A DNA stretch of 64,000 nt from Prochlorococcus marinus str. MIT 9401 (GTDB lineage: Bacteria; Cyanobacteriota; Cyanobacteriia; PCC-6307; Cyanobiaceae), in contig NZ_JNAR01000017.1 in NCBI RefSeq assembly GCF_000760095.1, positions 1 through 64,000 on the forward strand, written 5' to 3'. Positions 39,681 to 48,801 of this stretch are shown here, in pieces (the first letter of the stretch is position 1; every line of letters begins with the position of its first letter). A program made the position numbers and the translations under genes. The notes under the pieces were generated by a model. It saw only the letters and a program-made list of their open reading frames with translations, was not told where the DNA came from and ran no database searches.

Positions 39681-40328
39681 GTGAGTATTTTTGTTGGCAA
39701 TTTGCCTTTCCGTGCAGAGCGTGAAGATGTTTTACAATTATTTGCCCCTTTTGGTGAAGTTTTAAATTGTTCCCTTCCTCTTGAAAGAGATACTGGAAGA
39801 AAAAGAGGATTCGCATTTGTTGAGATGGCGGATGAATCAATTGAGTTAGCAGCTATTGATGGTTTGCAAGGTAGCGAGCTTATGGGTAGGCCTTTAAGAA
39901 TCAATAAGGCTGAGCCAAGAGGATCTGGTGGATCTCGAAGAGGAGGAAGAGGCGGCTACGGCGGTGGAAATAATAGCGGTGGTTACGGTGGTGGCTACGG
40001 AGGTGGAAATAATAGCGGTGGTTATGGTGGTGGCTACGGCGGTGGAAATAATAGCGGTGGTTACGGTGGTGGAAATAATAGCGGTGGTTACGGTGGTGGC
40101 TACGGCGGTGGAAATAATAGCGGTGGTTACGGTGGTGGCTACGGTGGTGGCTACGGTGGTGGCAATTCTGAACACAATAACTCTTATACTAATAAATCTT
40201 CAGGAGCAGAAGGTTGGGAAGATAGAAGTTATGGAAACTCTTCTGAAAATGCTGAATATGAAAGTGGTAGAAGCAGGAGAAAAAGAGGCGTTTCTAATGA
40301 GAACAATGTTTCAAACGAGGAAACTTAA
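39681..40328 (+). CDS. RRM RNA-binding protein with glycine-rich tail (cyanobacterial Rbp type)
   Basis: One RNA recognition motif occupies residues 1-80, with RNP2 IFVGNL at 3-8 and RNP1 KRGFAFVE at 41-48. The C-terminal region is a repetitive Gly/Tyr/Asn/Ser tail (about 92-160, repeats of GGYGGG and GGNNSGG), then a charged end. Cyanobacterial Rbp proteins with such tails are often cold-induced and bind RNA. The start is a GTG at 39681 directly before the first RRM strand. The 116-base leader contains the hairpin noted separately. The 3' end overlaps the convergent dus gene by 4 bases. The tail is unusually long and could promote phase separation, which is inference. Confidence 0.92.
   Translation: MSIFVGNLPFRAEREDVLQLFAPFGEVLNCSLPLERDTGRKRGFAFVEMADESIELAAIDGLQGSELMGRPLRINKAEPRGSGGSRRGGRGGYGGGNNSGGYGGGYGGGNNSGGYGGGYGGGNNSGGYGGGNNSGGYGGGYGGGNNSGGYGGGYGGGYGGGNSEHNNSYTNKSSGAEGWEDRSYGNSSENAEYESGRSRRKRGVSNENNVSNEET
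39951..40162 (+). repeat. Low-complexity G-rich repeat encoding the Gly-rich tail
   Basis: The DNA is built from near-identical blocks of the form GGCGGTGGAAATAATAGCGG and GGTTACGGTGGTGGCTACGG, alternating several times. It is far more GC-rich than its surroundings and repeats in all six frames, which is why spurious open frames occur there. Strong G-strand bias in an AT-rich genome makes it locally unusual. Confidence 0.9.
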
Positions 40329-41329
40329 TAGCCCATTTCTTTAAGTCTAGTTGTTATTTTCAGCAGATATTCAATGTCTAATTCTTTTTTTATAGATTTA
40401 TTTGAAATTTGATTCCTCCAAATTTTTGCTTTTGGAATACCTTCAACTAAATTTATTAGATGCTTACAAATATCCCAAGATTTTCCTCCATTACTTAAGT
40501 GTTTTTCTATGTATGGAATCAAGGAGAATATAATTTCTGAAGCAGATTTGGCTTTTTTGTTAATACCATAAATTTTTTTATCAATTTCAGACCATCTTAA
40601 AGGGTGTTTATATATCGATCTTCCAATCATTACACCATCAAAATCACATAAAGCCTTTAAGGATTCATCGATATTTGTAAAGCCCCCGTTGATTTCTATT
40701 AATAATTCTGGATTTAATTTTTTTAATTTTTTTACTACATCGTATTTAAGTGGAGGTATAGTCCTGTTTTGTTTTGGATTGAGACCTTTTAATATCGCTT
40801 TTCTTGCATGAACTGTAAATCTGTCTGCACCAGCATTTGCTACATCCCTTACAAAATTATTTAAATTTATGAAACTATCATCGTTATCCACACCGATTCT
40901 GTGTTTGATCGTGACTGGTAAGTTGCAGTTATTTTTTAACGATTCTATGCATTTTGCTACTTTTTCAGGATCTTTCATTAATGAAGCGCCAAAATTGCCT
41001 GAGCAGACTCTTGGACTTGGACAACCAACATTAAAGTTTATTTCGTCATAACCCCAATCTTGTGCAATGCGAGCAGCTTCTTTAAGAATTACAGGATTGT
41101 CTCCACCGAATTGAATCGATATTGGGTGTTCTTCATAATTAAAATCTAGAAACTTTTCTTTTTCATTTGTATAAAACAAACTTTGGGCCACAATCATTTC
41201 CGTATATAAAAGGGCTTTAGAGCTTATTTTTCTCATTATCATTCTGAAATGTTTATCGGTACAATCCATCATTGGAGCAATACTTAATTTATGAATATTT
41301 TTCATAGAATTAGGTTGATACAAATTCAT
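40325..41329 (-). CDS. dusA: tRNA-dihydrouridine synthase (DusA type)
   Basis: The enzyme reduces uridine to dihydrouridine in tRNA using FMN and NADPH. It opens with LSIAPMMDCTDKHFRM, typical of DusA, and shows the catalytic Cys segment NVGCPSPRVCSGNFGASLM (about 90-112), the VTIKHRIGVD strand and the FMN-phosphate region DGVMIGRSIY near 240. At 334 residues it is full length. An ATG at 41329 starts it, with a possible internal Met at residue 8. It is divergent from msrB by 22 bases. Confidence 0.93.
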   Translation of the reverse strand: MNLYQPNSMKNIHKLSIAPMMDCTDKHFRMIMRKISSKALLYTEMIVAQSLFYTNEKEKFLDFNYEEHPISIQFGGDNPVILKEAARIAQDWGYDEINFNVGCPSPRVCSGNFGASLMKDPEKVAKCIESLKNNCNLPVTIKHRIGVDNDDSFINLNNFVRDVANAGADRFTVHARKAILKGLNPKQNRTIPPLKYDVVKKLKKLNPELLIEINGGFTNIDESLKALCDFDGVMIGRSIYKHPLRWSEIDKKIYGINKKAKSASEIIFSLIPYIEKHLSNGGKSWDICKHLINLVEGIPKAKIWRNQISNKSIKKELDIEYLLKITTRLKEMGY

Positions 41330-41351
41330 TACTTTTATGTGATTTAAATAT

Positions 41352-41846
41352 ATGAATCAATTTCAAACAAGAAGATCTTTTATTCTAATCCCTATTATGT
41401 CAATCTTAAAAATAATCTTTAAGCCCATGAAAGTTTTAGCCTCTTCAATTGGTTCTAAAGAAGAGTGGAATTTATCTAAAGATGAATGGAAATCTAGGCT
41501 TAGTTCAGAATCTTATTATATTTTAAGGGAGGAAGGGACTGAAAGAGCTTTCAGTAGCCAGCTAAATTCCGAAAAAAGAAAAGGGGTTTTTCACTGCGCA
41601 GGATGTGATTTGCCACTCTTTCTTTCTGATAAAAAGTATGATAGCGGCACAGGATGGCCAAGCTTTTGGGATTCAATTAATGGATCAGTTGAAACGAAGG
41701 TTGATTTCAAACTCATTGTCCCGAGAACCGAATATCATTGTTCTAGATGTGGAGGCCATCAAGGGCATGTCTTTAATGATGGTCCAGCCCCCTCAGGAAA
41801 AAGATACTGCAATAACGGGTTAGCATTAAGGTTTGTTCCTGATTAA
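41352..41846 (+). CDS. msrB: Peptide-methionine (R)-S-oxide reductase MsrB
   Basis: MsrB repairs oxidised methionine (R-sulfoxide) in proteins. The zinc ligands are Cys82/Cys85 (CAGC) and Cys130/Cys133 (CSRC), and the catalytic Cys153 lies in RYCNNGLALRF. GTGWPSFW and HQGHVFNDGP are also present. The N-terminal ~32 residues are basic and hydrophobic, with TRRSFILIP resembling a twin-arginine signal motif and a small-residue end (VLASS), so the enzyme may be exported or lumenal. If so, it would protect proteins outside the cytoplasm. That is inferred. It is divergent from dusA and upstream of grpE. Confidence 0.94.
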   Translation: MNQFQTRRSFILIPIMSILKIIFKPMKVLASSIGSKEEWNLSKDEWKSRLSSESYYILREEGTERAFSSQLNSEKRKGVFHCAGCDLPLFLSDKKYDSGTGWPSFWDSINGSVETKVDFKLIVPRTEYHCSRCGGHQGHVFNDGPAPSGKRYCNNGLALRFVPD

Positions 41847-41853
41847 ACATTTG

Positions 41854-41867
41854 TGCGGCCTTCCGCA
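41854..41867 (+). other. Short GC hairpin between msrB and grpE
   Basis: TGCGG and CCGCA form a 5-base stem with a 4-base loop just 7 bases after the msrB stop. It is one of the few GC-rich palindromes in an intergenic gap here. No T run follows directly, so it could be a weak terminator or a stabilising 3' end. Confidence 0.35.
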
Positions 41868-41921
41868 ACTTGTTTTGTGCGTCATTTTAATGGAAAATAG
41901 TCTTATTAAATTTTTAGAAAA

Positions 41922-42641
41922 ATGATTGAAAATCAATCAGACAATGTTGAAAATAAAGATAATGATATTTCTGATCAGGATAGTCCTCCCGAAGTTACTC
42001 CATCTCCAGAAGATGCATCGATTGAACTTGATGAATCATCAAATCAAAAATCAGAAGAAATAAATACTGAAGAACTAAAAAATACTATTTCTAATAATGA
42101 TGCAAGGTTAGAACAGTTAGAAAAAGAGCATGAAACTTTAAAAAATCAATACGTAAGAATTTCAGCAGATTTTGATAATTTTAGAAAAAGGCAATCTAGA
42201 GATCAGGATGACTTAAAAATCCAACTTGTTTCTAAAACTATAACTGCAATTCTTCCTATTGTTGATAATTTTGAGAGAGCAAGACAACAACTTAAACCAG
42301 AAAGTGAAGAAGCTCAAGCTCTCCATAGAAGTTATCAAGGATTATATAAACAATTAGTAGAGGTTTTAAAACAACAAGGAGTTGCGCCGATGAGAGTTGT
42401 TGGTCAGCAGTTTGATCCTAATTTACATGAAGCTGTATTAAGAGAGCCTAGTGAAGAGTTTAAGGAAGATGAGATTGTAGAAGAATTACAACGAGGATAT
42501 CATTTAGAAGGTAAGGTTTTGCGTCATGCTTTGGTTAAAGTTTCCATGGGACCTGCAAAACAAAATTCACAAGACGAATTAGAAAAGGATAAAGTTGAAA
42601 GGGATATTGATTCAGAGGAAAATACTTCTGAAGATGTATAA
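41922..42641 (+). CDS. grpE: Nucleotide exchange factor GrpE
   Basis: GrpE releases ADP from DnaK. The N-terminal 65 residues are acidic and disordered, followed by the long dimerising coiled coil ([28 protein letters not shown]) and a C-terminal beta-rich part with FDPNLHEAV and [18 protein letters not shown]. At 239 residues it is typical of cyanobacteria. It lies 75 bases after msrB and 29 bases before dnaJ in a four-gene run grpE-dnaJ-tusA-rsgA. No CIRCE element was found upstream. Confidence 0.96.
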   Translation: MIENQSDNVENKDNDISDQDSPPEVTPSPEDASIELDESSNQKSEEINTEELKNTISNNDARLEQLEKEHETLKNQYVRISADFDNFRKRQSRDQDDLKIQLVSKTITAILPIVDNFERARQQLKPESEEAQALHRSYQGLYKQLVEVLKQQGVAPMRVVGQQFDPNLHEAVLREPSEEFKEDEIVEELQRGYHLEGKVLRHALVKVSMGPAKQNSQDELEKDKVERDIDSEENTSEDV

Positions 42642-42670
42642 AGTTCAAATTTTTACTTGAGTATTATCTA

Positions 42671-43795
42671 ATGGCTGATTTTTACCAAATACTTGGAGTC
42701 TCAAGAGATGCTGATGCGGATACCTTAAAAAGGGCTTATAGAAAATTAGCTAGGCAATATCATCCTGACGTAAATAAAGAACCTGGTGCTGAAGATAAAT
42801 TTAAAGAAATTGGCAAAGCTTATGAAGCGTTGGCCGATCCTGAAACAAGAGCTAGATATGATCAGTTTGGAGAGGCCGGCCTTGGAGGTGCTGCTGGAAT
42901 GCCTGATATGGGTGATATGGGCGGCTTTGCAGATTTGTTTGAAACCTTTTTTAATGGCTTTGGTGGACAAAATCCACAGGGTGGAAGAGCTCAAAGAAGA
43001 GGCCCTCAACAAGGAGACGATTTAAGGTACGATTTGAATATTGACTTTAAAGATGCAATATTTGGTCAACAAAGAGATATTAAAATTCCTCATCTTGAGA
43101 CATGCGAAATTTGTAAGGGAACAGGTGCCAAGCCAGGAACAGGTCCAAAAACTTGTTCAACATGTGGAGGAAGTGGACAAGTTAGAAGAGCTACGAGAAC
43201 ACCTTTTGGTAATTTCACACAAGTTGCTGAATGCCCTTCCTGTAATGGAGCTGGTCAGATAATTGCAGATCCCTGTATAAGTTGTGGCGGTAATGGAGTA
43301 AAGCAAATTAGAAAAAAATTAAGAATTAATATACCTCCGGGAGTTGATACTGGTACTAAATTAAGAGTTTCCGGAGAGGGAAATGTTGGTTTGAAAGGTG
43401 GACCACCTGGAGATCTGTATGTTTTTATCAAAGTTAGGAATGATTCAAAACTTAAAAGAGATGGTGTGACTATTTACTCAGAAATAGCTGTGAGTTATTT
43501 ACAAGCTATTTTAGGAGATACTGTTGAAATTAATACAGTTGATGGAAATGTTAATTTAAAAATTCCAAGTGGTACTCAACCAAATACAACTCTCTCGCTT
43601 GAGAATAAAGGGGTACCTAGACTTGGTAATCCAGTTGCAAGAGGAAATCATGAAGTTTTAGTAAAGGTAAAATTACCAACTCGTATAACTGACGAAGAAC
43701 GAAAGCTTTTGGTGGGTTTAGCTTCACAATATTCAGATAAAAATATTAATTCTAGTACTGGATTATTTAGTAAATTATTTGGAAAAGAATCCTAA
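42671..43795 (+). CDS. dnaJ: Chaperone protein DnaJ
   Basis: This is a type I Hsp40 that stimulates DnaK. The J domain (1-65) has the HPD motif at 31-33, the Gly/Phe-rich region (about 70-115) follows, and four zinc-binding repeats of the form CxxCxGxG are at about 140-215 ([32 protein letters not shown]). C-terminal beta domains come last. At 374 residues it is standard. The stop overlaps the tusA start by one base (TAATG), so translation is probably coupled. Confidence 0.97.
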   Translation: MADFYQILGVSRDADADTLKRAYRKLARQYHPDVNKEPGAEDKFKEIGKAYEALADPETRARYDQFGEAGLGGAAGMPDMGDMGGFADLFETFFNGFGGQNPQGGRAQRRGPQQGDDLRYDLNIDFKDAIFGQQRDIKIPHLETCEICKGTGAKPGTGPKTCSTCGGSGQVRRATRTPFGNFTQVAECPSCNGAGQIIADPCISCGGNGVKQIRKKLRINIPPGVDTGTKLRVSGEGNVGLKGGPPGDLYVFIKVRNDSKLKRDGVTIYSEIAVSYLQAILGDTVEINTVDGNVNLKIPSGTQPNTTLSLENKGVPRLGNPVARGNHEVLVKVKLPTRITDEERKLLVGLASQYSDKNINSSTGLFSKLFGKES

Positions 43796-44028
43796 TGGCT
43801 TTTTTAAAGCACTTGGATCTTAAATCGGTTCCATGTCCTTTAAATGTTGTCAAAATGAAATTGGCTTTAGAGAAGTTATCCAAAAATGAACAACTGATAA
43901 TTGAACTCGATAAGGGGGAACCAGAAGAAATGGTATTAAAAAATTTAAAAGATATGGGAAGTTTGTTTAAACAAATCAAAGAAAATGAAAAATTTATAAC
44001 AATAAAAATATTTAATGAAAAAAAATAG
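43795..44028 (+). CDS. TusA/SirA-family sulfur carrier protein
   Basis: A 77-residue two-layer alpha/beta protein with the conserved Cys-Pro at 14-15 (KSVPCPLNVVKMKLAL), the persulfide-carrying site of the TusA/SirA family. In E. coli TusA relays sulfur for tRNA 2-thiouridine formation, but in cyanobacteria the partners are not defined. It is translationally coupled to dnaJ upstream and overlaps the rsgA start by 14 bases. Confidence 0.85.
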   Translation: MAFLKHLDLKSVPCPLNVVKMKLALEKLSKNEQLIIELDKGEPEEMVLKNLKDMGSLFKQIKENEKFITIKIFNEKK

Positions 44029-44932
44029 TAAATACTTAGGTTTAGTTACAAAAAAATTTAATGAATTTTTTTTAGTTGACTTAAAAAATCAAGGAAATTT
44101 CGGGGATATTGAGAGGTTTTTATGTAAGGTAAGAAAGTCTATAAATTTCAAAGATCAACTCATTTATGTAGGAGACCAAGTAGTAATTGATAATATTGAT
44201 TTAATAAGCAAACGCGCAGTAATAACAAGTGTAAAAAAAAGAAAAAATTTATTAGCTAGACCCTCAGTTGCAAATATTTCTAATATTTATATTACTTTTT
44301 CTGTTGCAGAGCCAGAGTTAAATTTATCTCAAGTTAATAGGTTTTTGATATCAGCAGAATCGATGGGAGTTGAAGTGTCATTAGTTTTGACGAAGTGTGA
44401 TTTAATTTCAGATAAAAGAAGATTGTTCTTGCTTGATAAATTCTATAAATGGGGTTATCAAGCAATAACTTTAAATTTAAGGAAATCTGATCATTTTAAA
44501 AATTTATTAGCTGAGTTAAAGGAAAAAGAGTGTTCAATCTTTATGGGCCCATCCGGTGTTGGTAAAACTACTTTGCTAAATATGTTAATTCCAGGCTTAC
44601 AAAAAAGTACTGCTCCAGTTTCCAATAAAATCAAGAGAGGTAAAAATACCACACGAAATGTTGAGTTATTTTCCGTCTCAAATCAAAGTTATATTGTTGA
44701 CACTCCTGGTTTTAATATGCAAGATTTTGAGGTTGATATTAGGTTGTTGCCAAATCTTTATCCAGAAATATATAAACAAATACTCGATGAAGAAATTAAG
44801 TGTAAATTTCGTAACTGCTTACATGTGAATGATGAAGGTTGCAATTTAAATAAATCTTTCGAAAGATATTCTTTTTACAAAGAAATGATCGAGTCTTCTA
44901 AGAGTCACTATTATCAAAACCAGGAAGATTAA
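44015..44932 (+). CDS. rsgA: Small ribosomal subunit biogenesis GTPase RsgA
   Basis: RsgA is a late-stage 30S maturation GTPase. The circularly permuted GTPase motif order is visible: G4 TKCD at 126-129, then G1 GPSGVGKT at 178-185, then G3 DTPG at 229-232. An OB-fold precedes and a C-terminal zinc module with [14 protein letters not shown] (Cys, Cys, His, Cys) follows. At 305 residues it is normal. The first 14 bases overlap tusA and the last 35 bases are antisense to the end of the YbaB gene. Confidence 0.95.
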   Translation: MKKNSKYLGLVTKKFNEFFLVDLKNQGNFGDIERFLCKVRKSINFKDQLIYVGDQVVIDNIDLISKRAVITSVKKRKNLLARPSVANISNIYITFSVAEPELNLSQVNRFLISAESMGVEVSLVLTKCDLISDKRRLFLLDKFYKWGYQAITLNLRKSDHFKNLLAELKEKECSIFMGPSGVGKTTLLNMLIPGLQKSTAPVSNKIKRGKNTTRNVELFSVSNQSYIVDTPGFNMQDFEVDIRLLPNLYPEIYKQILDEEIKCKFRNCLHVNDEGCNLNKSFERYSFYKEMIESSKSHYYQNQED

Positions 44933-45248
44933 GATTTAATCCACCAGTCAAGTCATTCATCCTTTCTTTCATAGTTGTAGTAGATAATTCATGAGCTTTT
45001 TGAATAGCTTGTAAGATATTTTGCTCTATTTTTTCTTTATCTGAATTTAAAATATTTTCTTGCACTTCTACCTTTAAAGGTAGTTGGTTGCCACTTATCC
45101 AGACTTTGATCATTTCATCATCACTTTTTCCTTCAATCTCCATATTTTCAAGTTCATCTTGTAATTTTTGAGCATCTTGCTGAATTTGTTTTGCTTTTTT
45201 AAAAGCTTCTGTAAGTTGTCCAAAGTTAGGAAGTCCAAAACCCGCCAT
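44898..45248 (-). CDS. YbaB/EbfC-family nucleoid-associated protein
   Basis: YbaB/EbfC proteins are small dimeric DNA-binding proteins that coat the nucleoid. The 116-residue protein begins [19 protein letters not shown], followed by a helix ([18 protein letters not shown]) and the central strand with [15 protein letters not shown], matching the family. The C-terminal ~20 residues are low-complexity. The 3' end overlaps rsgA by 35 bases in a convergent arrangement. murB is directly upstream on the same strand. Confidence 0.9.
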   Translation of the reverse strand: MAGFGLPNFGQLTEAFKKAKQIQQDAQKLQDELENMEIEGKSDDEMIKVWISGNQLPLKVEVQENILNSDKEKIEQNILQAIQKAHELSTTTMKERMNDLTGGLNLNLPGFDNSDS

Positions 45249-45265
45249 TTTGTAAAAAAGTTTCT

Positions 45266-46159
45266 TTAATTAGGATAGTCAAAACCAATCATTCTTACTT
45301 CAGGTTGCAAAAAAATTCCTTTGTTTTGTAGTACTTTTTGTTGAATTACAGTTATTAATTCATAAATATCTTTTGAACTTGCTGACGAATTATTAATTAT
45401 AAAATTTGAATGCATTGAAGAAACTTCTGCACCCCCAACTTTAAATCCCTTTAAACCTATATCGTCAATTAATTTTGCTGCATAATTATTCTCAGGATTT
45501 TTAAAAACACTGCCAAAACTTGGTTGGTGATATGGCTGTGTTTCCGTCTTTAATTTAAGGTTATTTTTGGTTGTTTGAATTAATTGTTCCATATTTCCAT
45601 TAGGCTCAAAATGAAGTTTTGCACTAATAATTGTTAAATCATTTCTTTGAAAAGAGCTAAATCTATATTGAAACTTAATATCTTTTTTATCAATTTCAAG
45701 TTTTTCATAAGTTGTATTATTAATAACCGTCACAGAAATAAGATTTTTCGCTAACGATAATTTTCCTGTCCCAGCATTCATATAAATTGCACCTCCTAGT
45801 GTCCCTGGAATCCCGACAGCCCATTCACCTCCTTGTAATCCATTTTTAGCAAGAGAATTAGATAATGTTGGGAGCATTACACCTGCTTCCGCTTCAACAA
45901 TTCCTGAATATGGCTCTATAGTTAATGACCTCAATTTTTTTGTACATATAACTAAACCTTTTATGAAAATATTATTGATTAAAAGATTTGAACCCGCACC
46001 AATTATTTGGCATTTTTGTTTGTTTAAATGAGCCCATTTTATTAGATATGAAAATTCGTCTAGATTTCTTGGCTCAGCAAAATATTCAGCTACTCCTCCC
46101 ACTTTTATAGTCGTATAACTACTTAGATTAAAGTTCTCAGAAAAAATCTTTTTAATCAT
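45266..46159 (-). CDS. murB: UDP-N-acetylenolpyruvoylglucosamine reductase
   Basis: MurB reduces the enolpyruvyl group to make UDP-MurNAc with FAD and NADPH. The FAD-binding segment [10 protein letters not shown] is near residue 57, then [17 protein letters not shown]. The later [20 protein letters not shown] segment carries the catalytic Ser. At 297 residues this is the shorter (Bacillus-like type II) form. Its start overlaps the murC stop by 4 bases, so murC and murB are co-translated on the minus strand. Confidence 0.95.
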   Translation of the reverse strand: MIKKIFSENFNLSSYTTIKVGGVAEYFAEPRNLDEFSYLIKWAHLNKQKCQIIGAGSNLLINNIFIKGLVICTKKLRSLTIEPYSGIVEAEAGVMLPTLSNSLAKNGLQGGEWAVGIPGTLGGAIYMNAGTGKLSLAKNLISVTVINNTTYEKLEIDKKDIKFQYRFSSFQRNDLTIISAKLHFEPNGNMEQLIQTTKNNLKLKTETQPYHQPSFGSVFKNPENNYAAKLIDDIGLKGFKVGGAEVSSMHSNFIINNSSASSKDIYELITVIQQKVLQNKGIFLQPEVRMIGFDYPN

Positions 46160-47583
46160 AAATTATTTAAGCTTTTAAATTTTTTTTCATTTAAAATCGA
46201 CCAGAAATTATGACAATCCCCAGCCCCCATATTTAAAATTAAATCCCCTTTTTGAGTTAATTCGTAAAAATTCTTAGCAATTTCATGATAATTATTTATA
46301 TAACTAACATTTTTGTTTTGTTTATAAATTAGATCAGCGATAATTTTTGAAGTAATTTGATCTTCGTTTTTTTCTCCTGCTCCATAAATTCTTGTTAAGT
46401 AAATAACATCTGCTTTTGATAATTCTTCAGCAAATTCCTTACTAAATTGCTTTACTCGAGAGTATCTATGAGGCTGAAATATTGCTATTAATCTACTTTT
46501 TTGAGGTTCATTATTATTCTTTTGCTTAATAAATAATCTCCCTAATTTGATCGTCTCTTTTATTTCGTTTGGGTGATGTGCATAATCATCATATAAATTC
46601 CTCTCATTAAGTTGCCCTTTAAATTCAAATCTTTTTTTTGGGAGCTTAAGGTATTTTATATTTTTCTTAATTTCTAAAAAATCTACACCTATCATTCTTG
46701 AGGCTGCTATGGCAGCAGTGATATTCGATAAATTGTGTAGGCCTGGAATTGGAATGTTTATATTACTTATGAAATTTCCATTTTCATAATATTTTCCAAT
46801 AGTGTGGCTTTTATTAATTTCAGTAGGAATTAAGGCATAAGCAACGTTTATTGCTCTAGTGTTTGACCACTTATTATCAGAATTAAAATTGTTCCTTATG
46901 ATTTCGCAATCAAAATTAATTAATAATTGTTTAGAATTTAGAGCGAAGTTTTTAAAGGAAGATATTACTTCTTCTAGATCAGAGAAATGATCACAATGAT
47001 CAAAATCAATGTTATTAATTATTCCAATTTCAGACTTATAGTTAATTATTGTGCCATCAGACTCATCAACTTCAGCTACTAAGAATTTTGTATCTTCTAA
47101 ATAACAATTAGAATTGTAGATAGGAATTATTCCCCCAGTTATTGAAGAAGAATTATGTGTACATAAATCAAGCAGTGTGGAAAGAAATGTACTTGTTGAT
47201 GTTTTTCCATGGCTACCCGCAACAGCCAATGAAGTATAAGACTGCATTAAAAGTGAGAGAATCTCTGAACGATGTTTTACTGTTAAATTTTTTTTTCTGC
47301 AATACATTAATTCTTCATTTTCTGGCTTGATAGCTGTGCTTACAACAAAATTAATCAATTTGTTGTTAAATTTTGAAGTTATAAATTCAATATTTTGTCC
47401 AATTTGAGAATTAAAGATAATTGCACCTAATTTTTCTAATTTATTCGTTTCATTGTTTTTAACTAAATCAGATCCTGAAATTGAATATCCCTTTTTTAGT
47501 AAACCCATTGCAACTGCTGACATTCCAATACCTCCCACTCCAATAAAATGAAAATGATTTTTAGGTATTAATTCTTTGTCCAA
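46156..47583 (-). CDS. murC: UDP-N-acetylmuramate--L-alanine ligase
   Basis: MurC adds L-alanine to UDP-MurNAc with ATP. The UDP-binding start GVGGIGMSAVA is at about 15-25, the P-loop GSHGKTST is at 123-130 and NIDFDHCDHF is near 190. The C-terminal domain has YDDYAHHPNEI, which is typical of Mur ligases. At 475 residues it is full length. It is followed by murB with a 4-base overlap and preceded by the gap2 promoter region on the other strand. Confidence 0.96.
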   Translation of the reverse strand: MDKELIPKNHFHFIGVGGIGMSAVAMGLLKKGYSISGSDLVKNNETNKLEKLGAIIFNSQIGQNIEFITSKFNNKLINFVVSTAIKPENEELMYCRKKNLTVKHRSEILSLLMQSYTSLAVAGSHGKTSTSTFLSTLLDLCTHNSSSITGGIIPIYNSNCYLEDTKFLVAEVDESDGTIINYKSEIGIINNIDFDHCDHFSDLEEVISSFKNFALNSKQLLINFDCEIIRNNFNSDNKWSNTRAINVAYALIPTEINKSHTIGKYYENGNFISNINIPIPGLHNLSNITAAIAASRMIGVDFLEIKKNIKYLKLPKKRFEFKGQLNERNLYDDYAHHPNEIKETIKLGRLFIKQKNNNEPQKSRLIAIFQPHRYSRVKQFSKEFAEELSKADVIYLTRIYGAGEKNEDQITSKIIADLIYKQNKNVSYINNYHEIAKNFYELTQKGDLILNMGAGDCHNFWSILNEKKFKSLNNL

Positions 47584-47712
47584 TGTTTATCTTTTCCTTA
47601 AATTAAAAATAACTTCAAAGTAAAATGTTGGTATTTTTTCTTAAAAAAAAATGATTTTTTTTCTGGAATTAATACAAAACTAGACTTATTTGCTTAATAA
47701 ATTAAAAAAACC

Positions 47713-47741
47713 TTACGTTATTGCACAAAATTCAGTATGAT
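47713..47741 (+). promoter_or_regulatory. Candidate sigma-70 promoter of gap2
   Basis: TTACGT (47713-47718) and TATGAT (47736-47741) are separated by 17 bases, a good -35/-10 pair. The gap2 ATG at 47778 would then have a leader of about 30 bases. The apparent upstream extension of the gap2 frame would start inside this promoter, supporting the downstream start. Confidence 0.55.
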
Positions 47742-47777
47742 CAGCAACTTAGGTTAATCATTTGGAAATTATTAGTT

Positions 47778-48800
47778 ATGACTTTGCGTGTTGCAATTAA
47801 CGGGTTTGGCAGAATTGGTCGAAACTTTATGCGTTGTTGGCTCAGTAGAGGTGCTTATACCAATATTGAAGTAGTAGGTATTAACGTAACTTCAGATCCC
47901 AAGACTAATGCTCATCTTTTAAAATACGACTCAGTCCTTGGTCAGCTTGATGGCGTTGAAATTCAGTATACTGACGACACTTTTGTAATAAATAATAAGA
48001 CAATCAAGTGTTTTTCTGATAGAAATCCATTGAACCTCCCCTGGAAAGACTGGGGTGTAGATTTAGTTATTGAATCAACTGGAGTTTTTAATACTGATGT
48101 TGGAGCAAGCAAGCACTTAGAGGTGGGAGCAAAAAAAGTTATCTTAACGGCTCCTGGGAAAGGGGCTGGTGTCGGTACTTATGTAGTTGGGGTTAATGCT
48201 GATACATATAATCACAAAGACTATGATATTTTGAGTAATGCTAGTTGTACTACCAACTGCTTAGCTCCAGTAGTGAAAGTTTTAGACCAAACTTTTGGGA
48301 TTAATAAGGGTCTGATGACTACAATTCATAGCTATACAGGTGATCAAAGAATTCTAGATAATAGTCATAGAGATTTAAGAAGGGCTAGAGCCGCTGCAAC
48401 TAATATCGTTCCAACCTCTACAGGAGCCGCCAAAGCAGTTGCATTAGTTTACCCAGAAATGAAAGGCAAATTGACTGGAATTGCAATGAGGGTTCCAACA
48501 CCCAATGTTTCTGCTGTGGATTTCGTTTTTGAATCTTCTAAATCTGTCACAAGCGAAGAAGTAAATAATGCTCTTAAGGAAGCATCTTTAGGTTCAATGA
48601 AGGGTATTATTAAGTACGGTGATGAACCTTTAGTATCAAGCGATTATGCAGGTACCAATGAATCATCTATTGTAGATAGTGACCTTACTATGTGTATCGG
48701 AGATAATCTTGTTAAGGTTCTTGCATGGTACGACAATGAATGGGGTTATAGTCAGAGGGTTGCAGATTTAGCAGAGATTGTTGCTAAAAATTGGGAATAA
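47778..48800 (+). CDS. gap2: Glyceraldehyde-3-phosphate dehydrogenase (NADP-dependent, Gap2 type)
   Basis: This is the Calvin-cycle type GAPDH of cyanobacteria. The NAD(P) fold starts [10 protein letters not shown] and the catalytic Cys157 lies in [12 protein letters not shown]. The phosphate-site region has RAARAAATN-type sequence ([20 protein letters not shown]). The 340-residue length from ATG 47778 equals the known type. Twenty additional in-frame codons upstream are ignored because homologues begin at [11 protein letters not shown] and the promoter lies there. It converges with thiL, ending 1 base before it. A glycolytic Gap1 cannot be strictly excluded from sequence alone but is less likely. 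Confidence 0.93.
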   Translation: MTLRVAINGFGRIGRNFMRCWLSRGAYTNIEVVGINVTSDPKTNAHLLKYDSVLGQLDGVEIQYTDDTFVINNKTIKCFSDRNPLNLPWKDWGVDLVIESTGVFNTDVGASKHLEVGAKKVILTAPGKGAGVGTYVVGVNADTYNHKDYDILSNASCTTNCLAPVVKVLDQTFGINKGLMTTIHSYTGDQRILDNSHRDLRRARAAATNIVPTSTGAAKAVALVYPEMKGKLTGIAMRVPTPNVSAVDFVFESSKSVTSEEVNNALKEASLGSMKGIIKYGDEPLVSSDYAGTNESSIVDSDLTMCIGDNLVKVLAWYDNEWGYSQRVADLAEIVAKNWE

Positions 48801-48801
48801 C

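Noticed and set aside
39951-40162. Possible CRISPR-like repeat array
   Set aside because: The repeats are in frame, encode Gly-rich peptide, have no unique spacers of constant length and continue an RRM protein.
39894-40344. Additional long open frames on both strands (93 and 138 codons)
   Set aside because: They are produced by the G-rich repeat of the RNA-binding protein, whose RRM is intact in the accepted frame. Their products are only Val/Ala/Ile/Thr repeats.
41847-41921. CIRCE heat-shock operator upstream of grpE
   Set aside because: Only a TGCGG/CCGCA hairpin is present; no TTAGCACTC-N9-GAGTGCTAA match was found here or upstream of dnaK.
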